From Parus major (Eukaryota; Chordata; Aves; Passeriformes; Paridae), in contig NC_031792.1 in the NCBI RefSeq assembly GCF_001522545.3, positions 1,199,500-1,263,499 of the forward strand: DNA of 64,000 nucleotides, read 5' to 3'. Shown here in pieces: positions 1 to 12,359 of this stretch. A program made the position numbers and the translations under genes. Within the stretch, counting starts at the first letter, position 1. Every line of letters starts with the position of its first letter. A model generated the notes under the pieces. That model saw only the letters and a program-made list of their open reading frames with translations, was not told the origin of the DNA and searched no databases.

Positions 1-13
1 TCTCTCTTTGCAG

Positions 14-3000
14 GTGGTTGGGGAGTGGCGGTTCAGTCGCATCCACTGCGATATCTTTGTCACCCTGGACGTCATGATGTGCACTGCCAGCATCCTCAAC
101 CTCTGTGCCATCAGCATCGACAGGTGAGGGCTCGGGGCCAAGCCCAGGCCTGCTCACATTTCCTGGGACTCAGAGGCTTGGAAACTGTGGGAGCTCTTTG
201 AAGAGCAGCTTAGAGGACCTGGATGAGCTCTGAGCAGGGAATTCTGTCAGGAGAAACACCGCTCCTGGCAATGCAGATGGAATTGTCTCTGTGCTCCCAC
301 GAGCCTGCTCCTGCTGTTCGTGCTCTGGGATGCTGCAGCAGTGGGAAGGGCTGGAAGGAGAAGGGGTCATGCTGAGCCCAGCCTCTCCCCTCCTGCTGTG
401 GCTGCAGCCACCTCGGGGCTTGTGAAACGCGAGGTTCACGTTTTTTTATATAAGATTTTAAAAGTTTAATAGAAAGACAATCAGGAGAAAGAAATAAAGC
501 AAAATTAACAAATTCAACCAAGAGCACGCCTTACTAACAAAGGATTGTCCCTTAAAAACACAAATCTATTACATATTCATAAATGCTTATGCATGATTCA
601 AACATTCCTCTTAAGTTTTAGATGTTCCTTTGTCTAACTTCAACTCCCCCCTCCCCAACAGATCAGTCTTGGCTCTGTTCAGTCTCACACCCCCCAATAA
701 CAGAGGTTCAATAAATCCCTCCCTTGGAGCTGTGGTCACTGCTGTCTTCATCTGGATAATTTAGGAATGCAGGGGGTGTTTCTGTCTATCTTTTCAGTCT
801 TTGGGTTATATGAACAAAAGCAATCTTTATTTTAACACCATGCTACAGCTTAAAATATGTGTGTATATATGTATTACACCACTATTTCTAAGTTATATCA
901 ATAACATAAATAAAAGTAACTATATTAATACAGCAAAGCTTTCTAGCATTATATATCCAACATACATTTTAATAGTAAAAAATTATAAAATATAAAAAAA
1001 TAATTTAAAAAGTCAATAAGATAATAAAATCAATAGATATTATTGTACAATATATAGATTATAGAGATATGTCCATGCAGTGGCTATCAGAGGGCACACG
1101 GAATGTGCCGAGCTGGGAGCAGTGGTGGCCCTGGGGGTGACAGCAGGCTGTGTCCCCACAGGTACACGGCTGTGGCCATGCCCATGCTCTACAACACCCG
1201 CTACAGCTCCAAGCGCAGGGTCACCGTCATGATCGCCGTGGTCTGGGTGCTCTCCTTTGCCATCTCCTGCCCGCTCCTCTTCGGCCTCAACAACACAGGT
1301 GAGGGCTCTGCCACCCGCAGCTGGCTCCTGGCTGGCTCCCCAATAGCCAGGAATAAAGGTGGGATCAGCTCTGAGGTGTGCTTGAACTCTTGTCTCCCTA
1401 TTTGCACCGTGATTCTGGGTCTGTTTCATCTCCAGCTGCTCCAGAGCAGGGTTTCAGACTCACCAGAACTGAGCTGATGGAGAAGTTCACACAGCACCAA
1501 TCTGTGTCACCTTAACATTTGTCCACTACAAATTCCAAATCCTTCTTCTATTAAAACACACAAAAGAGAAAGCTGCGGGACAAAACCTCCCCTGAGGCAG
1601 GAGAGAAAAGGACTGGCAGTTCAGGCAGCAGTTTCCTGGGAACACTGGGGTGGGTACAGAAGGGATCAGCAGTCCTCAGCCTCAGGGCAAGGAGTAGCCA
1701 GGAATTCTGGGGTGATGCTACAGCGCGAGGGGAGCGTGCGGGGACAGGGCGTGGGGGACAACAATCCTGAGAGGTTTTCTCTTCCAGATGACAAGGAATG
1801 CATCATTGGCAACCCTGCCTTCGTGGTGTACTCCTCCATCGTGTCCTTCTACGTGCCCTTCATCGTCACGCTGCTGGTGTACGTGCAGATCTACATCGTG
1901 CTGCGGCGGCGCAGGAAGCGTGTCAGCACCAAGCGCAGCAGCCACGTGCTGGACTCGGACACGCAGGCACCCCTGAAGGTACCCAGCGCTCTCCATCCTC
2001 CCCCTGCCCTGCTCCTCCTGCCCCAGAGCACCCACAGCTGGGTGCTGGGGTCACTTTGGGTTGCCAGCTCGCTGGCTGGTGCTCCTCAGGCCTCCCTGGA
2101 TCTCAGGGGCTGTTCCAGCAGCAGATGTGCAGCAGGAGCTGCTGTGTGAACCCAGAGCACTGCCCTGGGCTGGGCTGGGCCACCCAGAGGCTCTGGCACA
2201 GTCTGAGTCAGTCCTGCAGAACCACAGAACCAAGGAATGGTTTGGGGCAGAAGGGACATTAAAGCCCCTGAGCAGGGGCAGCTTCCACCGTCCCACGTGG
2301 CTCCGAGCCCCATCCAACCCGACCTTGGACGCTTCCAGGGATGGGGCAGCCACAGCTGCTCTGGGTAACCACTGCCAGGGCCTCCCCACCCTCACAGGGA
2401 AGAATTTCTCCCCAATATCCAATCTAAACCCACCCTCCTTCAGCTTAAGGCCATTCCCACCACTGCAAGCCCCTCTCCAGCTCTCCTGCAGCCCTCCTGC
2501 AGGTGCTGTGGGGCGTCCCCAAAGCTCGGTGGCAATGCCTGGGGTGCACAGCTCCTCCCTGGGAAGGACAGCTCTGCAGGGATCAGCCTCTCCTGCGTGT
2601 GAGGGAGCCCAGCTGGGCGGGCTGGGTGTGAAACCTCTGCTCTAAACCCGGCTCTGGCAGCGCACGCAGCACAGCCAGGGGGATGTGCAGGCTCCAGCTC
2701 CAAAGTGCGCTGCCTGCAAAGGGGGCAGCGAGACAGGAACACACAGACAGCAACAGAGCTTCGTGGCCTCCTTCCTCTGGTGGGCAGCACAGGGGGAGCC
2801 CCCACCACTGCTCCTCCACATCAGTTTTCCATCCAGGTTTCCATCCTGCTCGGCACCTCAGCCGCGCTGACCAGTTCCTGATTAATTCCTTTGTATTCCC
2901 ACGTGCCTCCCTTACCAGCTTCCCTTCCCAACCCCTCTCTGCCTGTGTAACCTCTGAGCTGGTGCTTGCCCCTTAGGACAAATGCACTCATCCAGAAGAC

Positions 3001-4701
3001 GTCAAGCTCTGCACAGTTATTGTGAAGTCCAATGGGAGCTTCCAAGTTAATAAGCGCAAAGTGGTGAGTGTTAAAGAGAAGTGGGAGCTTTCCAGAGCCT
3101 TCAGCCTTCCCCTTCTCCCTCAGGACACGAGGTTAATTTATGTAGGGTGGGAGAAAAATAAACCCAAGAGCAAAGGTTACCATTCAATCTCAAAATTTAA
3201 ATAGTCTTCCCATTCCTTGGAGTGAAGCAGGGGGTTTAAGCTCACAGAGCTCAAAAAAAGCCAGATTAAGCTCACCTAAAGATCAGCTCTAAAAGCCACG
3301 GCATTTGAACATTTTTGTTCAACATCTTTGATTTCCTCCTCCTCTCTGTTATTTAAATCTCGGACTGCATTGGCTTTGTTGGGTTTTGGTTGTTGATCCA
3401 TTTTTATTTATTCACCTTCTGAAAACCTGAATAAAGTCTGTGGAGAGTGGAGACAGCGTCTCCCCCAGTTCTGAGCCTCTTTGTGCCAAAAAGGAGAATC
3501 CTCCAGTGCAGCTCTGTCAATCCCATCTGCCCAAAACACCCAAAAGCACCACATCCCTTTCTCCAGGCAGCACGCAGGGAGGGAGAAGAGGGATTGACTG
3601 TTCTCCAACATCATCCAGCTTCACTCTGTAAGGAATGTTCGTTGCTCCTCTCTGTGTATTTACCTGTCATTATGTTGTGGACATTTGATTCTTGTCCAGG
3701 AGGCAGAAAGTCACATAGAAGAGATGGAAATGGAGATGGTGTCCAGTACCAGTCCCCCTGAGAAAACGGCCCTCAAACCCACAGCACCAAGTAACCACCA
3801 GTTGATTGTGCCAGTTGCTTCTAATCGGGGCAACAACTCTACCCTGCAGGCACCCCTGAGCAGCCCCGGGAAGGTGGAGAAGAATGGCCATGCCAAAGAA
3901 TCCCACCACACAGCCAGGGTCTTCGAGATCCACTCCCTGCCCAACGGCAAGACGAGGAACTTGCTCAAGGCCGTGATCAGGAGGAAAATGTCCCAGCAGA
4001 AGGAGAAGAAAGCCACCCAGATGCTGGCCATCGTGCTCGGTGAGAGCGTGCCCTGGCTGCCCCTGGGTCCCTGCAGAAGTCCCAGTCCCTGAGTTCAGTG
4101 CTCAAGGTGTTCCAAGGCCCCTCAGGATCCATTTCCCTTCACATGTGAGAGAACAGGCGGTGGGAGGGGTCCCTCCATCCCCAGCCACCCACAGCTGGCA
4201 GGGCTGCACCAAAGGTGCCCAAAGATGCCCCTCTCGGGGGCACCTGAGCTCCCAAAATGGGGAAAGAGCTCCTGGGCTTTCTGGAACAAAAGGGAGCAGA
4301 GCTGAGCAGAGCTGGCACCCCTGCAGGGCAGAGTTTCTGCAGTGTCTGGGCCCAGGCAGAGCAGGACACTGAGCACACAAACACAAAGCTCATTCCTCTG
4401 GCAAATACATTCCCCTTCTGCCAAAGAGAACCTCACTGCTCTCCCAGCCTCAGAACCCGCCCAGCTTTCAGCAATCAAAATCCTCCTCTCTCCTTTTTCC
4501 CCCCCAGGTGTTTTCATCATCTGCTGGCTCCCCTTCTTCATCACTCACATCCTGAACATGCACTGCGACTGCAACATCCCGCCGGCCATGTACAGTGCCT
4601 TCACGTGGCTGGGCTATGTCAACAGCGCTGTCAACCCGATTATCTACACCACCTTCAACATCGAGTTTCGCAAGGCTTTCATGAAGATCCTCCACTGCTA
4701 A
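14..4701 (+). CDS. DRD2: D2 dopamine receptor, 3' part (5' exons lie outside the window)
   Basis: Class A GPCR that binds dopamine at the plasma membrane and couples to Gi/o. Six exons join in frame: 14-123, 1162-1298, 1788-1978, 2977-3063, 3700-4039 and 4508-4701, giving 352 codons to a TAA. The first exon follows a CAG acceptor at 11-13. It holds TM3 with the amine-binding Asp (FVTLDVMM) and runs into the DRY motif across the junction with 1162. Exon 1788-1978 carries extracellular loop 2, TM5 and the Arg-rich start of loop 3. Exon 3700-4039 is the rest of the long third loop. The last exon has the toggle motif CWLPFF, NPIIY and the short Cys-ending tail typical of D2. Identity rests on near-identical TM segments compared with the human receptor from memory. 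Loop 3 diverges most, as expected in this family. Confidence 0.97.
430..1075. other. AT-rich intronic segment, possible transposable-element insertion
   Basis: The intron between the first two visible DRD2 exons changes sharply from GC-balanced DNA to AT-rich DNA at about 430 and back at about 1075. The left part has A-rich stretches, then a C-rich patch around 645-700, and the right part is nearly pure A/T. This resembles an inserted element such as a degraded LTR, but I could not find clear target-site duplications or terminal repeats. Confidence 0.35.
2206..2470 (-). mobile_element. CR1 LINE fragment (3' part)
   Basis: Read on the + strand it shows the familiar bird CR1 antisense phrases: ACAGAACCAAGGAATGGTTT, then CCCCATCCAACC, then CTTCCAGGGATGGGGCA, then AAGAATTTCTCCCCAATAT, and a CTTAAGGCCATTCCC end. 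The element is therefore inserted in minus orientation in the DRD2 intron upstream of the long-isoform exon. It is diverged and 5'-truncated, as most CR1 copies are. Confidence 0.85.
2977..3063 (+). other. DRD2: DRD2 alternative exon (long-isoform 29-residue insert)
   Basis: This exon is exactly 87 bp, phase 0 at both ends, between a CCTTAG acceptor and a GTGAGT donor. It encodes 29 residues starting [14 protein letters not shown]. In mammals the homologous exon is skipped to make the short (autoreceptor-like) D2 isoform and included for the long form. Length and phase preserve that option here. Skipping itself is inferred from the family, not shown by the sequence. Confidence 0.9.
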
Positions 4702-6030
4702 AAGTCACAAACAGCACCCGCATTTTTTTAGGAACGGAGGGGGAAGAGGAAGCGATGCCATCCATGCACAGCGGGGCAGCCGGGGAGGGGGCTGGAGCTC
4801 TTGGGTTGGCACCACCCAGTGCCCAAGCGCCTCGTGGGGATGGAACGAGGTGGGAGGGTCTCTCACCCCGCTGGGTGACCTCTGGACCAGTCCCAAGGGC
4901 GCTTTTCAGAGCCGCCCTCACACCGTGTTGGAAGTGGAAGCGCGAGAATCGAGGCGCTCTCGCTGGGTTCTCGCCCGTGGCCACCCGGCCTGGAGCGCAC
5001 TGGACACTGAGTGGCCACGGGGCCACCAGGAGGTAGCGCTGGGTCACGGGCACAACTCTCACCAAAGACAAGGCCACCCTTCCTGGGCAGCAGGAGCCAG
5101 ACAGGGCCCGTGGAAGCTCTGTGCAATAGCTTTGCCTTCGCCTCGCGCTGACTCACCCGGGGGTTCACTGCTGGAGCCTTCACAGATGAAATAAAAACCA
5201 ACCCCAAAACTTTCAGAGGTCCCCAGGCGGGTTGGGAAGGTTCTGCCACCCACAGACCCTGCAGCAGTGTGAGCCTACAAGCCGTGGGTGGAAGGGAGAA
5301 GGGGGCATCATCTCACGCCAAACCATCGGTGTAAATAGGAATAAATAGGATGGATTTTGGAGCCCAAGCCAAAAAAAAAAAAAAAAAAAAAAAAAAGAAA
5401 AAAAAAGAGATGGAGAGAGAAACTCAAGGAGTGGAACCTTGTCTTGCATGGTGTACATCCAACAGGACCCCCTCATCTCCCAGCAGCAATTTCTGCCCAC
5501 CAGCATCTCATCTCCAGGCTCTGCCCAGGGTGAGGCCAGGGGAGGGGTGGCAGCGTGGTGAATGTACAGACACGAGGACACTGTGCCAGGGGAGGCACCC
5601 CGAGCACGCCAGCCAGGCCAGGGCTGGCTCTTCTCACCTAAATCAGGGGCCCCAAGGAGAGCCTCGGGTCTGATTTGCCTCTGACTCTCCCCAGAGAGTG
5701 CAGAATAACATTGTGCCTAACTTAAATCAACAGTCAAGGAGATAAAACTGTGCATTTTGGAAAAAGCCAGAATAAAATCCCAAGAAAGCCCCTACCTGGA
5801 CCAGCTCCTGTGTCCAAGCTGGACTCTGGAAAGGTCTGGATGTTTCCAGCAGCCCTTACTCTCTGCTGTCTGTTTTTCCCTGGATTCTAGGAATTGAAAC
5901 CCCACAAGAGCATCGTTTCACCACGCTGAATCTGGCACTGCCAAACCCACGCTGTACTTGCTACTTGTACTCACTTCACATGATGTTTTGCAATATCTCT
6001 GTAAATAAAACACAGCAAGGTGAATAAAAC
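4702..6030 (+). other. DRD2: DRD2 3' untranslated region
   Basis: Downstream of the TAA no further coding sequence is visible. A+T rises towards two closely spaced AATAAA signals at 6004-6009 and 6023-6028, the likely cleavage region. Earlier AATAAA copies (near 5190 and 5770) could give shorter ends. A run of 26 A at 5371-5396 lies inside the UTR and is a hazard for oligo-dT mispriming. Confidence 0.65.
6004..6028 (+). promoter_or_regulatory. Poly(A) signals of DRD2
   Basis: Two AATAAA hexamers occur within 25 bases, about 1.3 kb past the DRD2 stop codon. They lie at the end of a stretch that reads like conserved 3'UTR. No stronger signal follows for some distance. Confidence 0.55.
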
Positions 6031-8574
6031 AACGTGGAAATAGGTCTGGCTAGAAATTCCTGCAGGCTGTGGAGCAGCAGAGGGTTGCAATAGCCATAAG
6101 CAGGGGCAGACTCCCAGGGTTTCTAAAGGAGTAAAACACAGTTGGGAGAGCAATAGAATCCCTTTTTTCTCTATGCAGTTTGTGGAATATTCACTCAGTT
6201 TCTGCTTCAGATGAGGTGAAGATGTGCCAAGGTTTCCTTGAACTCCCTGATTTCCTGTAGCAGAGCACTTTCCCGTGCTGGGAGGATTCCAGCTCTGATT
6301 CAGGAAGAGATTACGCCAAGCAGCTCTAACACATAATCTCAGCTGTTTGCTAAAATTGAAGCAGCAGTCCCACCTTAATCCACAGATTTCTGTTCTAAAG
6401 CTGGCACTCCTGGAATGGGCTGGAATCCAGGGGTTTTGATATTCAGCCCACAGCCTTGTGTAACATTTGAACCTGGCTCTTCATAGCTGAAAACTGCAGA
6501 ATTGGGAATGCCAGCTCCAGAGATCTCAGGCACACACGAGCTCTTCTTTCTTCCCCACAGTTTTAACCAAACAAATTCACTCAGTGGTGGGAATCAGCTC
6601 AGACTCCTACCCCAACATTCACAGAATGATGCAAGGGCAGGAGGGTTTTGGGCAGAAAAATAGCAACAAACGTCTGGTCCGTTTTTGAATGTATTTACAA
6701 GCAGAAAGGTCCGTTTGACTTGGGGAATTTACAGGTGGGGAGCTGAACAAAAATAGCAAATATTACCTATATAGACAAAAAGCTTTAAAGTTTGCCATAG
6801 GTGATGCTTGCCCTGTACTGGTGTGAGCCCTCAGGGTAAGTGGAATAATAATATCCCTCAGGATAATGTGGATAATATCTTAACTTTGTGCCATAATTTT
6901 ACTTTGTGTCCAGTGATAACCCAAGGAAAATCCTCATCTCCAATGCTGTGTACCTTGCTCCCAAATTTTTTTCTGAATCCAGAAGCAGAACCTTACAGCT
7001 CAACCTGAACCACTTCCTGAAAAACTCTTCCAAAATGGCATGGAGGAAACAAAGCTGCTGGAAAAGGCCTCTGTCCTTCACGTGGACCAAAAATCCCCAG
7101 GTGTGATTCCCAGAGCTCCAATATCCGTGAGGAATTACCTGCAGCCCATCGTTCATCCCCAGGACATTTTAGGCTGCTCCTTCCCATCACTCCAGGCTAA
7201 ATTGTGGGAATGTGAATATCCCCAGTGCCATGGGAAGGTGGCAGTGCCAGGTCTGGCCATCTCTGCCCAGGTTTTCCTTCCCCATCAAACTCCTGCACTT
7301 CCAGACAACAAATGAAGCACTTTGAGTCCCGGAGCTGAGCCTTCCCCTTCCGGAGACAGCACCAAAACTCATCCTCAGCTCTGGCTCTCCAAGGAATCGA
7401 GCAATGCCAGGGGCAGGGCCGGTGTGTGCTGGCACAAGGAGAGGTGGTGGGGTGGGTCCTGTTGGCAGGAACCCCTCAGGATCCCCTGAGAGCCCCCCAC
7501 GATCCCTGCATCCCCCAGGAGCCGCCTCTCGCCGCAGCTCTGAGCCTGGCAAATCCAGACCTCACTGTTCCTTCTGCTCTGGAAAACAAAAACCTCTGCT
7601 TCCCCAAAGACTTCTGCTGGCAGGACGTGCTGGGAAGGGTTTTAAAACTGAGCTGGGTTTTAAAAACACCTTAACGAGAAGATTTCATTTCTTTGTTCCT
7701 CGAGAACTTCAGAGCCTTGCTCTAGCCCTTCTTTTGTGATTCATTATTTATAATCAAAGCTTTAGTTCTGCTTATTGAGTCTTCCTGTTCCTGCTTTCCC
7801 TCCCTGTGATTCCCAGCTTGCTGAAGCCCTGGCTGGGGCTCTCTGCACCCCCAAACAGGTTTGAATTAAAAGCCAGTGAATTCTGCCTGCTCTGTATTTG
7901 CTGCTTGCCTGCTTGCTCCCACTCCACAGAACCGTTTATCTTCCTGGCTGAAGAGTAAATTAACTCCAGTAGGTCTAACCAGCTTATCCAATCCTGCTGA
8001 AATAAAAAAAATAATTAAAAAAAAAATTAAAAAAAAAAAAAAAAAGGGAAAACAGGAAAAAGAAAGCCACTACCTCTTGTGGTGAAAATCTCCAGTGCAA
8101 ACACGACTCCCCGGGGAGTCAGGAATGTATAAAATGCCCATCACAGGTACATGTGACACCAACCAATGTCTTCATGCAGCACTATAATTAAATAGAGACT
8201 TGCACAAGCCACCCTGATGTCAATCTGATTGTTTTGTTCTGTTTTACACCTGGCTCTGAGGGCTCAGGCTCCAGGGAGCCGCTCTTCTGCTGCACAGTTC
8301 ACACACACAGAGGAAAATCTGCCTTCATGTGAGATCTGGCTTTTTTCTGACTTGCTTTTCAGACTGTTTTCCTTTTTCCTCCCTTACCCCAGTCCATCCT
8401 TGAGAATTCTGGTGTTTGTCTTGCCTGCAGCCACGAGAGCCAGCCATGGGAAAGGGAAGATGCAGAAAGACAGAAAGGAAATGGTCTGAGATGTCTCTCC
8501 TCTCGCAGACAGAAGTGGGCTGGGCAGGATGGGAGGAGGAGGGGGTGGAAGGCAGAGGTGCCCAGCTGAGTTTA

Positions 8575-8770
8575 TGCTGGAGGACTTAATTATTTTATTT
8601 TGGAATATTTCAATTTATGCTGCGCTGTTTTCCCAAGCTACACACTCAGGTTTGTGGTTTCTGCAGGTGGATCCTCAGCCAGGCTTAATCAGCACTATTT
8701 AAATAAAGATTATTTTCTTGATATAAAAGAAGAAGAAAAAATAATCTAAAGAAAATCCTTCCCACTGCTA
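8575..8770. other. Candidate conserved non-coding block
   Basis: AT-rich, non-repetitive stretch with TTAATTATTTTATTTTGG, AATCAGCACTATTTAAAT and other homeodomain- or MEF2-like words, between GC-richer neighbours. The call is by texture only; no alignment was possible. Confidence 0.25.
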
Positions 8771-9329
8771 GATCTGTCCCCAAGAACTAACAAACAAAAA
8801 TTTCAGTTTAATGGCATTTCAGATCCAAAAGCCTGCTCAGTTTTGAGCCAACACAGAATAATCCCTGCCCCGAAGCCCTCAGTTTATGCAGGAACCAGAA
8901 TTTCCAGAGCAGCTGAGTTCAAATGAGGCTGAATTCTCCTTGTTGGATGATTCACCTCAGTGCCACCGTGACTGAGGGAAAATGAGGAGCTCCAGTGCCC
9001 CCTCCCCTCCCAAACACACCAGAATAAATGATATTTTCAGATCAAACAGGACACACCAGGCTGTTTTCAGCCAGTCTGGCCTCAGCCTGCCCGGATCAAA
9101 GGCAGCTACTCTGAGGTTCACCCTTACAGCCAAATTTTATTTCTAAGCCTGTGGACAAAAGCCATTCCCAGCACCCAAAAGAGATAAAAGGAATGACCTG
9201 CCCACCTCCTGGGGCATCTGAGAGAGTCCTGCTGCTCCAGGTGAGGCCTGACACATCCATGGGTGTGCTTTGTTCTGCACACCCAGGGAAAAAAAGGGAT
9301 AAAACCAGTTACTCGTGTTAAATTAACTC

Positions 9330-9560
9330 CCTGTCTTTAATCAAAGCTTCTTTTAATAATTCCAACTGCTCCCCCAAGTCTTTCTGACGATACCAGCCTG
9401 TCTGCTTCATAAAGAGCTTTTGACTCACAAATAACAACTTTCTTCACCGAAGAAAGAGCGATCACAGTGGACTAAACATAATTAAGGCGTCATGAATAAT
9501 TAACAGGCCTAGAAATGCCTTTAAAGAGACTTAAGAAGCAAAGCAAAACCCTTTTAAAGG
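9330..9560. other. Candidate conserved non-coding block
   Basis: This block is free of recognisable repeats. It contains TTTTGACTCAC (AP-1-like TGACTCA core), CATAATTAAGG and GAATAATTAACAGG (homeodomain TAATTA cores) within 100 bases. Bird enhancers often look like this, but conservation was not tested. Confidence 0.3.
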
Positions 9561-10489
9561 CGAGGAAAACATTCTGCCTCAGCAAGCTGCCATGCTGGGC
9601 CCGGGAGAAAGGAGTGGGCTGATGAGAGCACATTTATCCTCTCCTCCCTGCTGCCATCCTCCCTGGCATGCAATCAAGTGCAGCCCTGATGAGCCTGCCA
9701 GGGGCAGCCCCCCAGCTCCATGTGCCAGCCTCGGGGAGGGCAGGCAGCAGCACAGCTTTGTTCTTGCCCTCCCTGAAAAGCAGTTTTGGGGTTTTTTTTT
9801 TCCTGGTTTTAAGCAGTCCCTGCCTGCCAGGGGAGCTGGTGACACAGAGCAGGGCACGAGGCGCTGCACAGCAGCAGAATGGGCACAGAAGTGCAGGAAA
9901 GAGAGGGAAATGGGCTCTGCAGGGGGATGGGGATCAGCTCAGCTCAGAGCAGGGTAAACCAGCCCCCAGAGCTGGCTGACAGGGCACAGAGTCACCCCCA
10001 GGGCAGGGGGCTGTGCTCCTGCCGGTGGCAGAGGTGTCTCTGCAGGAACAGGCTGCTTTGGCATCCTCTCCATCACCACACAGCCCATTCCAGAGAATTC
10101 CCTGCTGGGAGGGCAGCCCTGAGCCTGCTCCACAGCCCAGCTCATCCTGGGCACAGGAGCTGCCTCACCTCCTCACCTGGAGCCTTGGGAAGGGGAATTT
10201 CTCAAGGATGTTAAGGGTGAGCAGCTCCTGAGCACAGCCTGCCGTGCTGCTGATCCAAATAACAGGGCCCAGGGACAGGGAGCCACAGCAGCCTCTGCCC
10301 CTGGGCTCGGGACAGCAGCACAGAGCAGCCAGATCCTTCTTCCTATGGCTGATACTGTGGAGTTTCGATGCTGCAGACAGGGGGAAAAATAAATCAGCAG
10401 AATTCAAGTGTCCTCATGTCTGTTTCTGCTTCCTCTCTGTATTCAGCTGCTCCCCAAACCTTTCTTATTGAAAGGGCTGCAAACATCAC

Positions 10490-10720
10490 CTGGGAGAAAA
10501 CCAGGTCATAACCTCAGCCCTTGTCACTGCATCAAATGTTTTGTAACAACGTCATTAATATTTATTTAACAGTACAGCCACAAAGCCGATATTTTTATTC
10601 GTGCCGTGTGAAAAAAGCAAGAAAAGCCCAAACTGACATCAGCCAGAAATGTAATCTCGTCTGCAAGTGCTAACAGCAACACAGAGAATCTCTGAGCAGC
10701 TCCTGAGTGTGAGTTCAGAG
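10490..10720. other. Candidate conserved non-coding block
   Basis: AT-rich unique sequence with CGTCATTAATATTTATTT and GATATTTTTATTCGTGCC. Depletion of the C-rich filler seen around it suggests constraint. This is a texture-based guess. Confidence 0.25.
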
Positions 10721-12289
10721 AGCTCTGTCAAATCACCAGCTGGAAAATGTACAAAGCTTCAGAGGGAAACCCAGGAGCTGCAAATCTGATTGAACAAGAC
10801 AGGTTATGAGCTGGGAGCTCGTCTGTGTGAAGAAATGGGCAGTCAGTGCCAGTCTAAACAAATATGTACATCTGAACACCTCCCTCCCCCTGGGACTGCT
10901 CCCGTCAAAAACAAAAGTGACTTTGATCTGGCATAATTCTTCGAGTTTGCTGGGGAAATAAAATAAAACCCAGCAAGATGGCAAAGCAGTGCTGTGGGTC
11001 CTGCAGAGGACACGAGAGCAGGGCCAGCTCTGGGCTGACAGGACGAGGTGTGAAGAGCTCTGGGGAGAGGGGAGAGCCCAGCCCGGATCAAATCCACGGC
11101 AGGAGAGGATCCATGGCACAGAGCGGTGATGATTGCGTGACATGAAAGAGCTGAACTGCTGCCTCTGCCTCCCGTGGGCTGTGCTCCCTGCCGGGGAATG
11201 ATGCACAGAGTGAGGTTCTGACCCAGAACAGAGCTGGGGATGGGCCCTGAACCCGGCCCCACTGAGGGGGTGGCTGAGAGCAGAGACACGGGGGAAATGT
11301 CGGTGCCTTTGTGTCCCCAAACACCCACCTGGCTCTGCTCTGCTCCAGGTGCCAGGCCAGGAGCAGGGCCTCAGCTTCTGGAGCCTTTTGTGCCAAAGCC
11401 ACACCACATGAACCTCGGGGATGCAGATTTATGACTGAATTATTGTGGCTGGCAATTTTCTGCGCTGCAGTAATTGAGTTTGTGCATGTTCCCAGCTGGT
11501 GGCAGATGCTCCGGGTCACATTCCTTCTTCATGTTTACATTGAAATGCCTACCTGGAGCTACTGGGAGGGCAGACATGCAGGCAGGGATTTGCTGGGGCT
11601 CAGGTAGTGCCTGGTAACCTGTTTAGCTCTGCCTTTGTGTCTGAGCCCCCCCAGCAAAGGGAATATTCAGCTCCCTGGCAGTTCCAGGGTGTCTGGGAAG
11701 GAGCATGTCTGATTGCCTTTGTGATAAACAAGCCCTAAATCACTTCAAAGCTGAGGCCAGAATCACTGGGGAAGATTGCAGACAGTGAAATAGTAGGGAC
11801 TGGGATGTGATTCAGAGATACCAGGGAAAATCACAGCGAATTCTACCTCCTTCTTAATTAAAAAAAAACAACACCCAAACAAACAGAAGGAAGTGTTCCA
11901 TGAGTAGAGTGACTGAGACGCTCTTCTTCACCCAGCCAGGCTGGCAGAGCTGGGAACAGGCATTTAGAGCCCAAAGCCTTGGGGGAAAGCTGTCCCCTGG
12001 GGGTGACATGCCAGGGGCTTCATCCCAGCACGTCCTTGTGCTGCAGGGGAAGGCAGCAGGGTGTCTAGGGAGGAGAAACTCACTGCACGAGCTCACCAAC
12101 AGCTTTAACTCCTTGGCAAAAAGCTGCTTTTGCAGCAAGACTCATCCTCCAGCTGTCTAAGCCTCCAAAATTCCCAAATCCCTGCTTATGTTTTAGGCAC
12201 AGTTTGAAATTTCCTCCCTCAGCCTACAGAGAGAGGCCAGGCCCTGGGCCAGGTTTTCCAGGTGAATTCCAGGGCTGCCCTTCCCTGCT

Positions 12290-12359
12290 GTCCTGGCTGG
12301 GATGTAAAAATGTTGGAAAAGATGATCTTGGAGGCCTTTCCCAGCATCAGTGATTCTGT
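12290..12359 (+). mobile_element. Possible CR1 3' end remnant
   Basis: Contains GATGATCTTGGAGGCCTTTCC and ends in CAGTGATTCTGTG, like the CR1 3' terminus with its ATTCTRTG unit. It is very short and diverged. Confidence 0.4.
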
